From the NCBI GenBank assembly GCA_003255025.1, contig QANY01005052.1:1674001-1738000 (forward strand): DNA of 64,000 nt, in the 5' to 3' direction. The notes below the pieces were generated by a model, which saw nothing but the letters and a program-made list of their open reading frames with translations, had not been told where the DNA came from and did no database searches. This document shows positions 12,020-24,195 of the stretch, piece by piece. The stretch's first letter is position 1. Each line of letters begins with the position of its first letter. This DNA is from Datisca glomerata. Lineage: Eukaryota > Streptophyta > Magnoliopsida > Cucurbitales > Datiscaceae. The position numbers were made by a program, and so were the translations under genes.

Positions 12020-13522
12020 ATGGCTCCTGCTCGTTGCTTCTCGTCAAATGAATTCTGTAATGATGGAATGAATGCCCATAATCTGGACTTTTCAGCCATG
12101 CCTTCTTATCCTCACCCTTTCATTCCCATAATGGATGGGAGTGCTTCTGAAAGCCATATCCTCTGGTTCTCAGATGAAATCAGAGGTCAAAAGAGATTGA
12201 AACAAACGCTGAATGGCACTGAATCATATGGAAGGAGAAATACTGACACCAGACTCGGCAGCTTGAATAGCTTGCCGATACTTAGATTCCGAGACCATAT
12301 ATTGACTTATTCGCAGAGATATCATGCTGCTGAGGCTGTTGAAGAGGCAGCAGCAACAATGATCAATGCAGAGAAGAAGAAGAGTGAAAACGAGGAAGAA
12401 GGGATTGGTGGTGACGAAATGAAGCTCCTTCAACTTCTTGTTGTCTGTGCTGAAGCCGTGGCTTGTCGTGACAAGTCACATGCTTCCCTTCTCCTATCTG
12501 AGCTTCGACTCCATGCTTTGCCCTTCGGCTCGTCCTTCCAACGCGTCGCGTCCTGCTTCGTCCAAGGCCTTACTGACCGTCTCTCTCTACTTCAACCACT
12601 CGGGCCTTCTGCTGGTTTCGTTGCTTCCAAAAAGAACGAGGAGGCCTTAAGTCTTGTCTATGAAATTTGTCCCTATATTGAATTTGGTCATTTTGTGGCC
12701 AATTCTTCAATATTGGAAGCCTTTGAGGGAGATAAATCTGTCCATGTGGTAGACTTGGGTATGACCCTTGGTTTATCACAAGGCCAACAATGGCGCAAGC
12801 TGGTTGATACCCTTGCTACCCGTTCCACCAAACCACCTTGCCGTCTCCGAATCACTGGAATTGGCCTTTGTGTTGACAGATTCCACATAATTGGTAATGA
12901 GCTCAAATTATATGCAAAGGGATTTGGGGTCAATTTGGAATTCTCAGTGGTGGAAAGCAACTTAGAGAACTTACAGCCTCAAGACATTAAACTCGAAGAG
13001 GGTGAAGTTCTTGTGATCAACAGCATTCTTCAGTTGCATTTTGCAGTTAAAGAGAGCCGGGGAGCTCTGAATTCGGTCTTGAGGGTTATTAATAAGCTCT
13101 CCCCGAAGCTTTTCGTCTTAGTTGAGCAAGACTCGAGCCATAACGGACCGTTCTTTCTTGGAAGATTCATGGAAGCTTTGCACTACTACTCTGCAATATT
13201 CGACTCCTTAGACGCCATGCTTCCGAAATACGACACAAGACGTGCCAAGATTGAACAGTTCTATTTCGCAGAAGAGATAAAGAACATAATGAGTTGCGAG
13301 GGGGCAGCTAGGGTGGAGAGGCATGAGAAAGTTGACCAGTGGCGGAGGAGGATGAGCAGGGCAGGGTTCCAAGCTGCACCGGTGAAGATGATGGCTCAGG
13401 CTAAGCAATGGCTTGCCGAGATCAATGTGTGTGAAGGTTACACCATAGAGGAAGAGAAGGGTTGTTTGGTACTTGGTTGGCACTCAAAGCCAATTGTTGC
13501 AGCTTCTCGCTGGAAATGCTAA
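12020..13522 (+). CDS. GRAS-family transcriptional regulator, single-exon coding region
   Basis: A 500-aa protein. The ATG at 12020 sits in good context (AGAAATGG); the frame stays open upstream to 11930 but has no earlier ATG. The N-terminus (about 1-130) is unique and lacks DELLA or TVHYNP motifs. The GRAS domain follows: leucine-rich region I with 'LLQLLVVCAEAVACRD' (from about 137), a VHIID variant 'VHVVDLG' at 241, leucine-rich region II, a PFYRE-type region with 'KLFVLVEQDSSHNGPFF' (about 364) and 'FDSLDAMLP', and a SAW ending 'LVLGWHSKPIVAASRWKC'. GRAS proteins act in the nucleus as cofactors in hormone, root and symbiosis programmes. The core resembles, in my reading, the SCLB/RAD1 group linked to arbuscular mycorrhiza, but I cannot prove the clade. 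Possible polyadenylation signal AATAAA near 13609. Confidence 0.95.
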   Translation: MAPARCFSSNEFCNDGMNAHNLDFSAMPSYPHPFIPIMDGSASESHILWFSDEIRGQKRLKQTLNGTESYGRRNTDTRLGSLNSLPILRFRDHILTYSQRYHAAEAVEEAAATMINAEKKKSENEEEGIGGDEMKLLQLLVVCAEAVACRDKSHASLLLSELRLHALPFGSSFQRVASCFVQGLTDRLSLLQPLGPSAGFVASKKNEEALSLVYEICPYIEFGHFVANSSILEAFEGDKSVHVVDLGMTLGLSQGQQWRKLVDTLATRSTKPPCRLRITGIGLCVDRFHIIGNELKLYAKGFGVNLEFSVVESNLENLQPQDIKLEEGEVLVINSILQLHFAVKESRGALNSVLRVINKLSPKLFVLVEQDSSHNGPFFLGRFMEALHYYSAIFDSLDAMLPKYDTRRAKIEQFYFAEEIKNIMSCEGAARVERHEKVDQWRRRMSRAGFQAAPVKMMAQAKQWLAEINVCEGYTIEEEKGCLVLGWHSKPIVAASRWKC

Positions 13523-14002
13523 ATCCATAAAAGTACAAATAAAACAACCGATATGGAATTATGTGTGATTATAACCTTTGTAAATCGCTTTTGGACCTTG
13601 TAATTCATAAATAAAATCATATTCTGAGTACAGACGTTGAATCTGAAGGGAATATGGGGCTTTATGTTTGAATATGCTGTTTGGTGTTTTAATATATGGA
13701 ATAAACAAAAATATCTAATAGTTTGTCCGGCAAAAGCAAAATCAGTATACTATAAATATGAACATCATGTTGGTTGATTCTTTAACAATTAATATTAGGA
13801 TGCAATCAACAATGCGAATGTAAGATGTAGAAATGTCACGCAAAAAGAAAAGAATCTTTCCAAGTTGACACTTCGTAATTCAATTCAAAAAAGTAACATC
13901 AAGTTGAACCATGAATCAATCAGAAAACAGAAAACAGAAAACAGTTTGGCTTAGAAATTATCTCCTTACAAGATGGCAACAATCTGCATATTAAAAGTTC
14001 TA

Positions 14003-16449
14003 CTACAGATCGATCACACGAGACAATTTCTGAATCCGATTAAGCAAGAAGTCTCCTTGCTTGATGGTGGCTTGGTATAGAGCATTCTTTGCGTCAGGGC
14101 GGTTAGTTTCAAGAACACCTGCTACTTTATCAATCTTGCAATGAAGCTTCCCTGCTGCAATGAAACGTGATAGCTCCCTGCAATGATTGGAGAATTAAAT
14201 ATACGAGATATTAGATATTCCGCCAAATATCCACTGACTTCAACCAAAATAGAAATGAAAACGAATACAAAATAAGGTAAGCGTTCACTAAATAAAGGTG
14301 ACTTACAAATCAATGAACTCCACTGTAACACCAAATGCCTTTGCCATTGCTTCAATGGTAACACTCTTGTAGGATTCCAAAAATTGGGAATAAACAACAG
14401 TTCTAATCTCCCTCATGTAATATCGGAAGTGTGGATGCAAATAACGGTCTAACTTAATTTGCTCTGTCAGACCAGCTGAACAAATAGAAGGAATATGAAG
14501 ATGTAACAATCAGGAATACTTATCAATATCGAATTCAACAATAAAAATAAAGAATTACAGATTAGGGGAACCGGAAACTGAATCATGCCTCAAACGACAC
14601 CAATATGAAATATTGACCGCATTTTTAACACTTCTCCTTCCCTGTTATTGCCTTTTTGGGAGCCGGGGGGCTAACGTTCAAGCTGATTTATCTTTTCATT
14701 GTTGTAAAGCAGGACAAGGTTCATAATTTGTTAAGCAGAACAAGATTCATAAATTGTGAAGTAGGAGAAGATAAATATATCATACTCACCAAATGCTGAG
14801 AAAAACGATTTGTATTGACATTCATATAGAGAGTTCAAGAACCCTGAAAGATGTGGGATTTTTCCAATCACTGTCAAGATTTCTGGAGCATCAACCACCT
14901 GCCACACATCGACTTGAATCAGGAATGTTCAACTAAGAATGCAACTTATCCTACAATTGACAATGTCTTTCAATATAAAGATCATTTACTGACAAAAAAA
15001 GGCAAACAGATGACACAAGGATTACAACCAAGCAAGGGGAAGAACGCGTATACCTTCTGCTTTAGAGACACTCTGTCTAAAGATATGATGCTTGTAAGAA
15101 CGGTGTAAAATATGAATGTGTCGTAGGAAAACAGATCATAAGTGGTGAAGGTAGAAATAGAATCCAAAAACAGACTGGCAGCCTTCTTAAAGTTCCTGGT
15201 GGACATGCAGTATAGGCCTTCATACACCTTCAGTCGGTTCTTCCTTTCCCAATCACCTCCTTCTTCAAACAAGCTAACATCATAGAGCACATAATCACAA
15301 TCAAATACAAAATACAAACGCACATCTCCGAAAAGAGAGAATCACAAGATGCTAACAAAATTCATTTCATAACTTACTTCTTTGCTTTCTCGATGCTTTT
15401 AGATATGAGATCAAAATCCAAATAGAAAAAACCAAGCTGCAGAGTGTAGAATACCAAGTCCATCTTCTGCCCAACTGCAACTGTCTTGCTTTCTGTCACC
15501 TTGAGTTGGTCTAACGCTTTCTCCTAGGTTCATATGGCATAAGTTAGATTAAATATTTAAGGAATTATACCAGGGCAATGATGAAGTAGGCAACAGTACA
15601 AGAATGTGATGATAACGCCCAACCAAAACTATGTATCAATGCAAAAACAATTTAGAAAACATGCTAATCTACCTTATCACCAATCCGAATGAAAAACAAC
15701 GACTTAGCTAAATGAGCTTCCCGAACTTCACTTTCACCCAAGTTTTCTTCAGCATCGGCAATCCTGTACAAGATAGCCAGGTAAATTTCTCGTATTCTAG
15801 ACTGATAGTAAAATTGCGTCATATCCCAGACAAATATATGGAGATTCAGTGATAATAGCTCAAATAAGATGAAGAGAAAATACAAAACAAAGCATCTCAT
15901 GTATCTAGTAGTTAACAATTATTCAACTACCACATAATCACCTTGAGGATGATGCAGAACAAAAACAGTCTACTAGAGAAAGAATTTCCACAACCCGTAG
16001 TAGAGCATGACCGAAATAGACAAAAAGAAAAAGGAATTCTATTCCTCCACTATCTAGGTTCTCTCGGAAATTGATAGACTACTCTACAATTCAAAAACTC
16101 ACTTTTCGTCAATCTTCTTAAGCTCCTCCTCATTCTTCACACGCATCGCGTCCAAAAGGCTCTGATCCATCTCCAAGAGCGAGTCAGCAGCTAACTTTTC
16201 ATACAAGGGAGCCATGTCTATACAAGACAAACAAAAAACCCAGTTTCTTCTAGATAAATCGAGATGCTAATTCAGAAAATGCATTAGCTATGGTGTAAGA
16301 ATCAAGGAATTACCGTCCGCTTTGACAATGGTAAAGACTTCCTCTATAAGGCGAACCTTCTCGATATCTTGGACATCAGGATGGGTGAGAAGGAAGAGTT
16401 TGTGTGCAAGAACGAGGTGGGGCTGCTGAGTTTCTTCTTGACCATCCAT
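14003..16449 (-). CDS. RPN7: 26S proteasome regulatory subunit RPN7 (PSMD6), 8 exons
   Basis: Minus-strand exons in coding order: 16314-16449, 16103-16217, 15673-15763, 15378-15523, 15054-15273, 14790-14898, 14307-14475, 14003-14177. All introns are GT-AG and phases close to 386 codons plus stop, matching the roughly 387-aa plant family. The protein starts [20 protein letters not shown], has the helical-repeat N-terminal half ('[20 protein letters not shown]', '[17 protein letters not shown]') and ends in a PCI domain ('[20 protein letters not shown]', '[19 protein letters not shown]', '[12 protein letters not shown]'). RPN7 is a structural subunit of the proteasome lid, which helps place the deubiquitinase over the ATPase ring in cytosol and nucleus. 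A junction codon at exons 4/5 reads Asn where relatives I recall have Lys. It is convergent with the GRAS gene. No break seen. Confidence 0.97.
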
Positions 16450-16596
16450 GGCGACTTAGTGCAGACTCACTGAGTTAGGTTTCCGAGTTGGTAATTGATG
16501 CCTTGCTTGCTTGCTCGAGGAGGTCCCTAAAAGCTATGTGTTTCATTCGTCAAAACTAAAATTACAGTGCATCATCGCCTAAAGAAAAAGGAGAAA

Positions 16597-16604
16597 TATT
16601 TATA
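16597..16604 (-). promoter_or_regulatory. Possible TATA box of RPN7
   Basis: On the minus strand this reads TATAAATA, about 150 bp upstream of the RPN7 start codon, a plausible distance for a core promoter with a leader of about 110 bp. The local DNA is AT-rich, so chance occurrence is possible. Confidence 0.35.
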
Positions 16605-18324
16605 AAAAGACCATTGCAAAAGAAAAAAAATAATTTTAAGACACCTCTTCAATTTTAACGCTCTTAGAAAAAAAAGTTAAATTACTATTTTTATTTAAAA
16701 AATTTCAAATAAAATTTATGATGACTCTGATGTTACGGTTATAAATTTTAATAATAGAATGCTTATCATGATCACCAATAATTTTTTGCTAGATTATAGT
16801 GTAGGGCAATAGAATTTTAGTTGTTAAAAGTGCTTGATTAAAGGGCTAATTTCATTTTTTCACCCTTAGATTGTGTTTGGTACAAGGTTAAGTTTGCAAA
16901 GATACTTAGAAAATGACGGAGAAAAGGAAAAAATATCATGTTTGGTTTAAGATTTATGAAAGGTATTAACATTATAGAAATGCGAAGATACCCTTCATAT
17001 AGGGTATCTTGATACCCCTTTTAATTGAGTGGTATCTCCATGCCATGCATCTTCAACAATTATTTTTTCTCATATTTCTTAAATTACCCTCCTTACATAT
17101 AAAAAAATTATTTTAAGAATTAAATAAATTAACAATTGATAAGTCACCTAAATAAATCATGAAGGAAAAAAAAAATTAATAAGTCATATAAATATAATTT
17201 AATTCAAAGATAAAATTAGAAATTGACTATTATACTTATAACATTCATTTCCACATTCCATCAAAACAAATAAAGTAATTTAACATTCTCACCATTAAAT
17301 CCTAACATTCTCAAGTGTTAACAAACAAAGTAATCTTAATTTACCGGACATATACATTCCTACAATCACATTCTAGCAATCTTATTATGAAAATCATTTA
17401 CTCTCAATCTTATATCAAACGATCCCGTAAGGTTCTTTTTAGAGTCATTTCTCAAAGAAAAATGATTAATCACACCAATATGACCGTTATGACCTATATC
17501 AAGCAATTCACTCATTTTTAAAGTTATGTACCATATCTCCCAAACGTTTAAGTTTTTAGTTAATATCTTATACTTTTTCAAATTTTACAAAATCAATTTA
17601 TCGTTCTAAACTTTAGTATCTTCTTTGTTGCTATCTAATTTTACCGTTAATCAAAAAACTCTCTTCGTTCAAAATCTCATGAATATGATCTTAAAATACA
17701 CTTTTATCTAAAAATACACTTATTAGGCTGGTAAATTGATTTTGAGTCAAAATCTACGGGGTATTAAAATATGGAAAATAACATAAAAAGACAAGTTTTA
17801 AGGGTGGAGTTAAGTAAATGGTCGCTAAGATTTTTAATATTTTCCAAAAATAGCTGAGTTTTCATAATTTTCAAATGGAACCATTGGCGGCTCGATGTGA
17901 CTTATGAATTTATAAGCAATTTTTCTGGCATACTCAGCTCTCATTTAAAAGCTAGTGATTCCTGTAGTTCTCCCATAGGATATTCATCAAAGTAGTTCCA
18001 AGTAAGAAAATAAAAGTAAGCAAGAACTTGTACAAATTTCAAACTCCAACCAAAATAAAATCAAATTACAATTTTGTAACATTTAAATTGCATCGCCACC
18101 TCTCTTGCTAGAAAGAACAAGACCATAATTAATATATAACCCGTATATCATGGACAAAAGGAGTGAAAGTTGTTTCTCCAGGGCTTTATCTGCTAGCATA
18201 AGTCCTCTCCAGGGCACACCACAAATTGTGAGATGTCTCATATTATAATACTAACCCCAGAACCTTGTCCCTAATAGTGGACATCAACCAACAAAAGAAG
18301 TTGGTCATTTCTAAGCTAAGGCCT
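16605..18324. other. Intergenic AT-rich region left of copia element
   Basis: No gene is visible. A short palindrome GATACCCT...AGGGTATC lies at 16987-17008 and is followed by another GATACCCC, suggesting a small degenerate MITE-like element. The short nominal ORFs around 17315-17581 on both strands show no family features. Confidence 0.4.
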
Positions 18325-18537
18325 TGTTAAGTAATAGGAGTTAGAGGTTTAGTTTTAATGAGGGTAGTTTAGTCTTTTGTTTATATAGCTATTGTACATC
18401 TTTCCTTATTATCTCTGTACTTTAACTTTGTTTGGTTGAGTATTCTGCCCACTTAATCTTTCTTCCTTCTTCTTGCTATCATCTTCTTCTTTCTCTCTTC
18501 TTGATCTAGTCTCTTCCTGCCTTCTTGTTTCTCTTCA
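18325..18537 (+). repeat. 5' LTR of copia element
   Basis: It begins TGTTAAGTAATAGGAG, ends CTCTTCA, and matches 22944-23159 along its whole length with scattered substitutions and small indels. Confidence 0.93.
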
Positions 18538-18553
18538 TGGTATCAAAGCCTCC
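18538..18553 (+). other. tRNA primer-binding site of copia element
   Basis: TGGTATCAAAGCC immediately follows the 5' LTR. It is one base off the usual TGGTATCAGAGC site paired by initiator tRNA-Met in plant copia elements. Confidence 0.85.
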
Positions 18554-18718
18554 TGACTAACGTTAATCACCATGGTAGACATTGAAGAAAATCCATCTTC
18601 TGAAACTCAAGAAACCGTAAAAAACAGAGTGGGATCCCAACCCAACTTGCAAACTCTCTTTCATCTTCTTCGACACAAGAAACTACACCTCCCTCTCCTG
18701 TTTTTCTTCTTTCTAACA

Positions 18719-19675
18719 TCAGTAACCTAGTCTCGATTAGGTTAGATTCCAAACATTTCGTGCTTTGGAAATACCAGGTAACTTCAATCCTGAAAGCACA
18801 CATGGTGTTCGGATATGTGGATGGCACAATTAAGTGCTCATCAGATTTTAAGACTGTCAATGGAGAAGAAATCAGTGATCTAAAATATGATCAGCGAGTC
18901 GCACAGGACCAGGCTGTCATGACACTTATCAATGCAATGCTCTCTCCAACAACCCTTTCTTATATAGTAGGATCCAAAACTTCAAAGGAGGTCTGGGATT
19001 CCATCGAGAGGCACTTTTATTCAATCTGAAGAACTAATGTTCTTCAACTTAAGTCAGACTTACAATATGCCTCAAAGAAGGCTTCTAAGAACATTGACAC
19101 CTACATGCAACGAATCAAAGAAATCAGAGATAAATTAGCAGCAGTCTTAGTGAATGTAGAAGATGAGGATATCTTGATCTGCACAATAAATGGACTCCCA
19201 CAACACCATTCGAACGTCCATAAGAACAAGGCAGAACCCTTGTCACTGGAAGAGCTCCATGTCCTTCTCAAATTAGAGAAACATTTCTTGGAGAATCAAC
19301 AAAGGCATTCTGAGAATCCCTTTCAGAACATTGCATTTCTTGCTTACAACAACAATAACAACAAAGGAACAAATCGAGGTTGTGCATTCAGAAACTTTAG
19401 AGATAAGAAAAATAATTCTGGTAGATTTAATTCTAGGAGAGGGGGTCGAACTCAAAACCGGAATCCTTCCTCCTCCGTTCTTAGTGCACCACCTGGTCAC
19501 AGCTCATAATTCTTTAACAAGAATCCTAATGGGAGTCAAGAAGTCTTCTCTAACACACATGCATGCAAGGTCCAATGCCAAATTTATCATAAAATGGGTC
19601 ATAGTGCATTGGATTACTATCACACGCTTAGCTTCTCTTACCAAGGCAGAAGTCCCTCAAATAAACTTTCTGCCA
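18719..19675 (+). pseudogene. copia gag remnant
   Basis: This encodes a copia capsid-like protein: 'FVLWKYQVTSILKAH' and 'DQAVMTLINAMLSPT' are typical of the gag N-terminal block, followed by 'VWDSIERHF', 'MQRIKEIRDKLAA' and a basic NNN/R-rich region before the zinc-knuckle zone. Stops at about 19027 and 19507 break the frame. The zinc knuckle itself ('CKVQCQIYHKMGHSALDY') is recognisable but degenerate. Confidence 0.85.
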
Positions 19676-19699
19676 TGACAACCCAAAGTCAAGTTTCAC

Positions 19700-20880
19700 A
19701 TCTCTCAGATCCACAGGTATGGCTCACTAACACGGGGTGTAACACCCATCTTACACCTGACCTGAGCAATCTTGCAAAAAACATTGAATATAATGGTGAT
19801 GAGAGCATCTCGGTTGGCAATGGACAGTACACATATAAGTTCTAGCACTCTTAACATTTCTTCTAAGTCTTTTCCTATGTCACATATATATTGTGTGCCT
19901 AAGATTACTTCTAATCTTCTATGTGTGCACAAATTCTTTCTTGACAGCAATTGTGCCTTTTATTTTAATTCTGATCTCTTTTGTATTCAAGACAAGGTCA
20001 TATGATGAATTTTACATAAAAGGACCATGCATAAATGACTTATATCCTATCCCTTCATCCATTCAAAATCATACTGTGGCATTTTTTGGATCCAAACACT
20101 CTGATTTTCTTTGGCACTATAGCTTAGGCCATCCCACTGCTAGTGTTATTAAATAAATTTTAAATAAGGCCAACATTTCATGTACCTCTTCGAATTTGAG
20201 AAATTGTATTTGTATTAGTTGTGTGACAAACAAAATGACCAATTTATCTTTCAATGCTTTTGATTCTGTCTCAACTTCTCCTTTATATGTTATACACAGT
20301 GACGTTTGGGGCCCTATTCCCACTCCTTCTCTTCATCATTATTTCCATGCGATATTTGTTGATGATATGTCTAGGTTCACTTGACTTTTTCCTGTCAAAC
20401 ATAAATTTGATGTTCTCACTGTTTTTAAACAATTTAAACTTATAGTTAAAAACATGTTTTCTACAAGGATCAAGATATTTAGATCTGATGGAGGTGGTGA
20501 GTATACCAGCCTTCATTTTGAATCATATCTCAGCGAGAATGGCATAACACATCAGAAGACTTGTCTTTACACCCCTCGCCAAAATGGAATTGCTGAGAAA
20601 AAACATAGAAACCTGGTTGAGACAGGTCTTACTATGCTACATCATGCCTCTATGCCTCATACATTCTGGAATTATGCTTTCTCCACTGCTTCTTACTTAG
20701 TTAATCGAATGCCTAGTATTGTTTTAAAGAATGAGACACCTTTTGACAGACTTTTTGGAAAATCTGTTGATTATAAACATCTTAGACTGTTTGATTGTGC
20801 CTATTACCCTAATCTACGGCCTTATATGCACAACAAATTTCAAACTAAAATAGTACAGTGTGTTTTATGGGTTATGCCTT
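19700..20880 (+). pseudogene. copia protease and integrase remnant
   Basis: The protease active-site block reads 'WLTNTGCNTHLTP' where an Asp-Ser/Thr-Gly triad is expected, so the catalytic Asp is lost. Integrase follows, with a zinc-binding block ('WHYSLGHP' then 'NCICISCVTNK') and the three catalytic acids visible in context: 'VIHSDVWGP', 'IKIFRSDGGGEYTS' and 'PRQNGIAEKKHRN'. The frame is interrupted by a stop near 19843, by the stop before the zinc-binding Cys pair near 20154, and near 20384. Confidence 0.85.
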
Positions 20881-21419
20881 GAACTAAAAGGGTTATCTTT
20901 GTTATGATAAAGTTAATAAAAGATACTATGTTTCTCAGCATGTGTCATTTGATGAAACAACCTTATCTTTTGCTTCTTCTACTTCTAGTATCTCTTCTAC
21001 AAGAACTCCATAGGATCTCACCAAGGTGACTACTTATCTCTTCCCTTACTTTTCTTCCCTTAATTCATTAGGTACCATCTCTCATTCTATTTCTTTATCT
21101 ACTACTTCTCACTATGTATCTGATTTTCATACTGTCTCTGGGATAGCTAATGAGCTACATATTGATTCTGTTTTCTATCTCATGTTAATGATTTGTCTTC
21201 TTCTCATGATACTAACATTCACATTACCAGCACTAACAATGGTGATAATACTATTCCTAATCTTTATTCTCATATACCTGTTTATTTACCTCATTCCAGA
21301 CCTCACCCTCCCTCCCAACCTCACATTCAATCTATTCACCCCATGCAACCCAGATCCAAGTCTGGTATTTCCAAAAACAAAGCCTTCCTTGCTTCTTCCT
21401 ATCTTAGTGATACTTCCTT

Positions 21420-22905
21420 CACTGATGCAGCCAAAAGCCCTGAATGGTCAAAATCCATGCAACTAGATATAATGCTTTACTTTCACAAAACACATGGACA
21501 TTGGTTCCCCTACTTGCTCATAAGAATCCCGTTGGTTGTAAATGGGTGTACAAGTTAAAGTACAACCCAAGTGGTACAATAGCTCGATATAAAGCCTGAT
21601 TGGTGGATAAATGGTACCACCAATAGGTTGGTCCAGACTATGGGAAGACCTTTAGACCTGTTGTCAAAAAACCAACTATTAGAATTCTTTTATCTCTTGC
21701 ATCTACTTTCGATTAGTCCTTGAGGCAGTTAGAAGTCAAGAATTCATTTCTCCATGGACACATTGATGAGGAAGTCTATATGAGTCAACCACCAGGTTTC
21801 ATTGATCCTAACTATCCTAATCATGTGTGTCGGCTTCACAAATCATTATATGGTCTCAAACACGCTCCTAGAGCTTGGTTTGAGAAATTCACTAGTCATC
21901 TTTTCTCTTTTGGTTTTGTTGGATCTCTTGCTGATAGCTCCTTATTTGTGCATGCTACCTCTCATTCTCTTACCTATGTTCTTCTCTATGTTGACGATAT
22001 TGTGATTAGTGGAACTAATAATGCATATATTGATAAACTTGCTTTAACCTCGCAAAGTGACTTTGACATGACTGACTTAGGAGAATTAAAGTATTTTATG
22101 GGCCTTGAAATACATAGGACAACTTCTGGAATATTTATTAATCAGTCCAAATATGCTAGGGACATTCTTGCTGAGGCTGGCATGCTAGACTCTAAACCAT
22201 GTCAATCACCTTGTAGCACTAAATCACCTTTGTTCACTCATGTTGGATCTCCATTATCTGATATTACCCTATATAAAAGTCTGGTTGGTAGTCTCCAATA
22301 CCTTACCTTTACTTAACCATACATCTGTTTTTCTGTCAATAGGGTCTGCCAATTCATGCATTCACCCACCACTGCTCATTTTGATGTTGTAAAAAGAATC
22401 ATTAGGTATATTGTTGGAACTATTGATCACAGCCTCCTCTTTAAGCCCGATTCTCTTCACTTGTAGGCCTACACAGACGTTGACTGGGTTAGGGACCCCT
22501 CTGATAGGTGCTCTACTTATGGTTTTGTTGTTTATCTTGGTTCAAATGCCATTTCTTGGAGTGCAAAGAAGCAGTCCATTGTCGCACGCTCTTCTACTGA
22601 AGCAGAGTACAAGTCCTTGGCAAATACAATAGCCGAGTTGACATGGTTGAGACAAGTTCTTCGTGATATGCATATTTTTCAGAAGAAAGCTCATGTACTG
22701 TACTGTGATAACACATCAACCATTGCTTTAGCTTCTAATCCGGTTCTTCATGCAAAAACCAAACATGTGGAGATTGATTTCCACTTTGTTCGAGAAAGAG
22801 TTGTCAAGAAAGAGTTACAAGTTAAACACATGTCTTCTAAAGTTAAACTTCCAGACCTCTTTACTAAACCACTTAGTACTCATAGATTTTTTTTTCCTTA
22901 AGGAC
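21420..22905 (+). pseudogene. copia reverse transcriptase and RNase H remnant
   Basis: Reverse transcriptase is seen as 'VKNSFLHGHIDEEVYMSQPP', 'SLYGLKHAPRAWFEKF' and the catalytic 'LLYVDDIVISG' at about 21985. RNase H is seen as 'ISWSAKKQSIVARSSTEAEY', 'VLYCDNTSTIALASNPV' and 'KHVEIDFHFVRERV'. The frame shifts before about 21700 and between 22316 and 22600. The longest open piece is 21720-22316 (198 aa). Confidence 0.9.
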
Positions 22906-22943
22906 AAACTTATCCTCAAGCCGATGATAAGTTTGAGAGGGGA

Positions 22944-23159
22944 TGTTAAGCAATAAGAGTTAGAGGTTTAGTTATAATGAGGGTAGTTTAGTCTTTTGAT
23001 TATACAACTATTGTACATCTTTCCTTATTATCTATGTACTTAGACTTTCTTTGGTTAATGAGTATTCTACCCACTAAATTATTCTTTCTTTTTCTTGCTA
23101 TCATCTTCTTCTTTCTCTCTTCTTGATCTAGTCTTTTCCCGCCTTCCTGTTTCTCTTCA
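22944..23159 (+). repeat. 3' LTR of copia element
   Basis: It starts TGTTAAGCAATAAGAG after a GAGAGGGGA purine tract and ends CTCTTCA. It is the partner of 18325-18537. Confidence 0.93.
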
Positions 23160-23890
23160 GACATGAATTCATGTTTATTTTTCCATGATCAAGACATTAA
23201 ATAGGTCTTGACTGCATGTTTAGTGTATAATCACTCAAGCCATGCCCTATAATCGCTGGTAGAACCTGAGACTTACAGAGAATGTGGTTGTCTCTGTTAA
23301 GTTTGGTAGATAGGGTTGATCTAAGGGTATTGCAAAGGGGTTAAGCCCTGTTTGACTTTTTGTTGTTGTTTTTGTATTTTCGGAGGTACTTTCAGAAGAG
23401 GCTATTGATGATTCTTGAGATAAAAGACTATGATAAAAAATTAGAATTCTATATTGAATATAGTAGAGTAAGCTTAACTTGAAGAGTGTAAAATGTATTT
23501 CATTTTTCACATCACGCTCTTATATAGTAAGCTTATATCAGCACATTGTGAGCTGATTACAGAGAAGAGAATTTGTGCGAATCTGTTAGAAAGGAGAAGG
23601 GTTAGCCTCATGAAGTATATTCTCTTTAACAGTAAATGATGAGTAATGGGACTAAGTAGGCGGTGTGAGAGCCATGTGATTTTTGCTAGCTCGATAGTGG
23701 TGCAGCGGGATTCAGTGTGTGCTGCGATGTATCTGCTGTGTGGTTTGTTCCTTAATAGAGACTTATCGTAGGGTTAAGAGAGAAGAGGGTACCTAGCCTT
23801 GTATTTATAAACCCAGTAAACCATGAAGGATTGTTCCCATCACGGGCTTGCTTACAGAATCATACATATATCTATTCACCACATCTAATT
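23160..23890. other. Unassigned intergenic DNA
   Basis: No gene or known repeat recognised. Base composition is less AT-biased than the repeat region that follows, so it may be a remnant of an older element. The nominal minus-strand ORF at 23247-23510 lacks family features. Confidence 0.3.
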
Positions 23891-23899
23891 AATAATAAG

Positions 23900-24195
23900 A
23901 GAAATTTTACAGAATAGACAAGTTTAGAGGTTGTTTTAAAAAATAACAGTTTTTCAATAGTTTTAGGTAAATGGCAGATTTCATAACCTGTCAATAATTT
24001 TTTACTAAAATGATCATAATCTATATATGGTGTGTTTGATTGATGTTTTGGGTATATCAAAGATATATAGATGATATATCGATTTGAAAGATGATAGAAT
24101 TAATGATGTAATTAATGCTCAAAATTTAAAATTTGAAATACAAAATCTATATATGATATTTTTCGTGTATATCAGATGTATATAGAAGATATATT
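23900..24195 (-). repeat. Inverted partner of the 124-bp tandem array
   Basis: The stretch with ATCTATATATGGTGTGTTTG at 24020 and TATAGATGATATATCGATTT at 24067 is the reverse complement of units in the array at 25027-25480. It is flanked on its left by AGACAAGTTTAGAGG and AAAATAACAG, which recur in direct orientation at 24567-24620. The layout suggests a foldback or long-TIR DNA element, decayed. Confidence 0.6.

Larger units (their letters stand above)
18325..23159 (+). mobile_element. Complete but dead Ty1/copia retrotransposon
   Basis: Two LTRs of about 215 bp (18325-18537 and 22944-23159) flank a 4.4-kb interior in the copia order gag, protease, integrase, reverse transcriptase, RNase H. 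A primer-binding site starting TGGTATCAAAGCC abuts the 5' LTR at 18538, the classic match to the initiator methionine tRNA. A polypurine tract GAGAGGGGA abuts the 3' LTR. The LTRs differ at roughly one base in ten by eye, so the insertion is old. Flanking pentamers (GGCCT left, GACAT right) do not match, so no target duplication survives. Stops and frameshifts break every domain. Confidence 0.93.

Noticed and set aside
18320..23164. Target-site duplication of the copia element
   Set aside because: The flanking pentamers GGCCT and GACAT do not match even with one-base shifts, so no duplication can be claimed.
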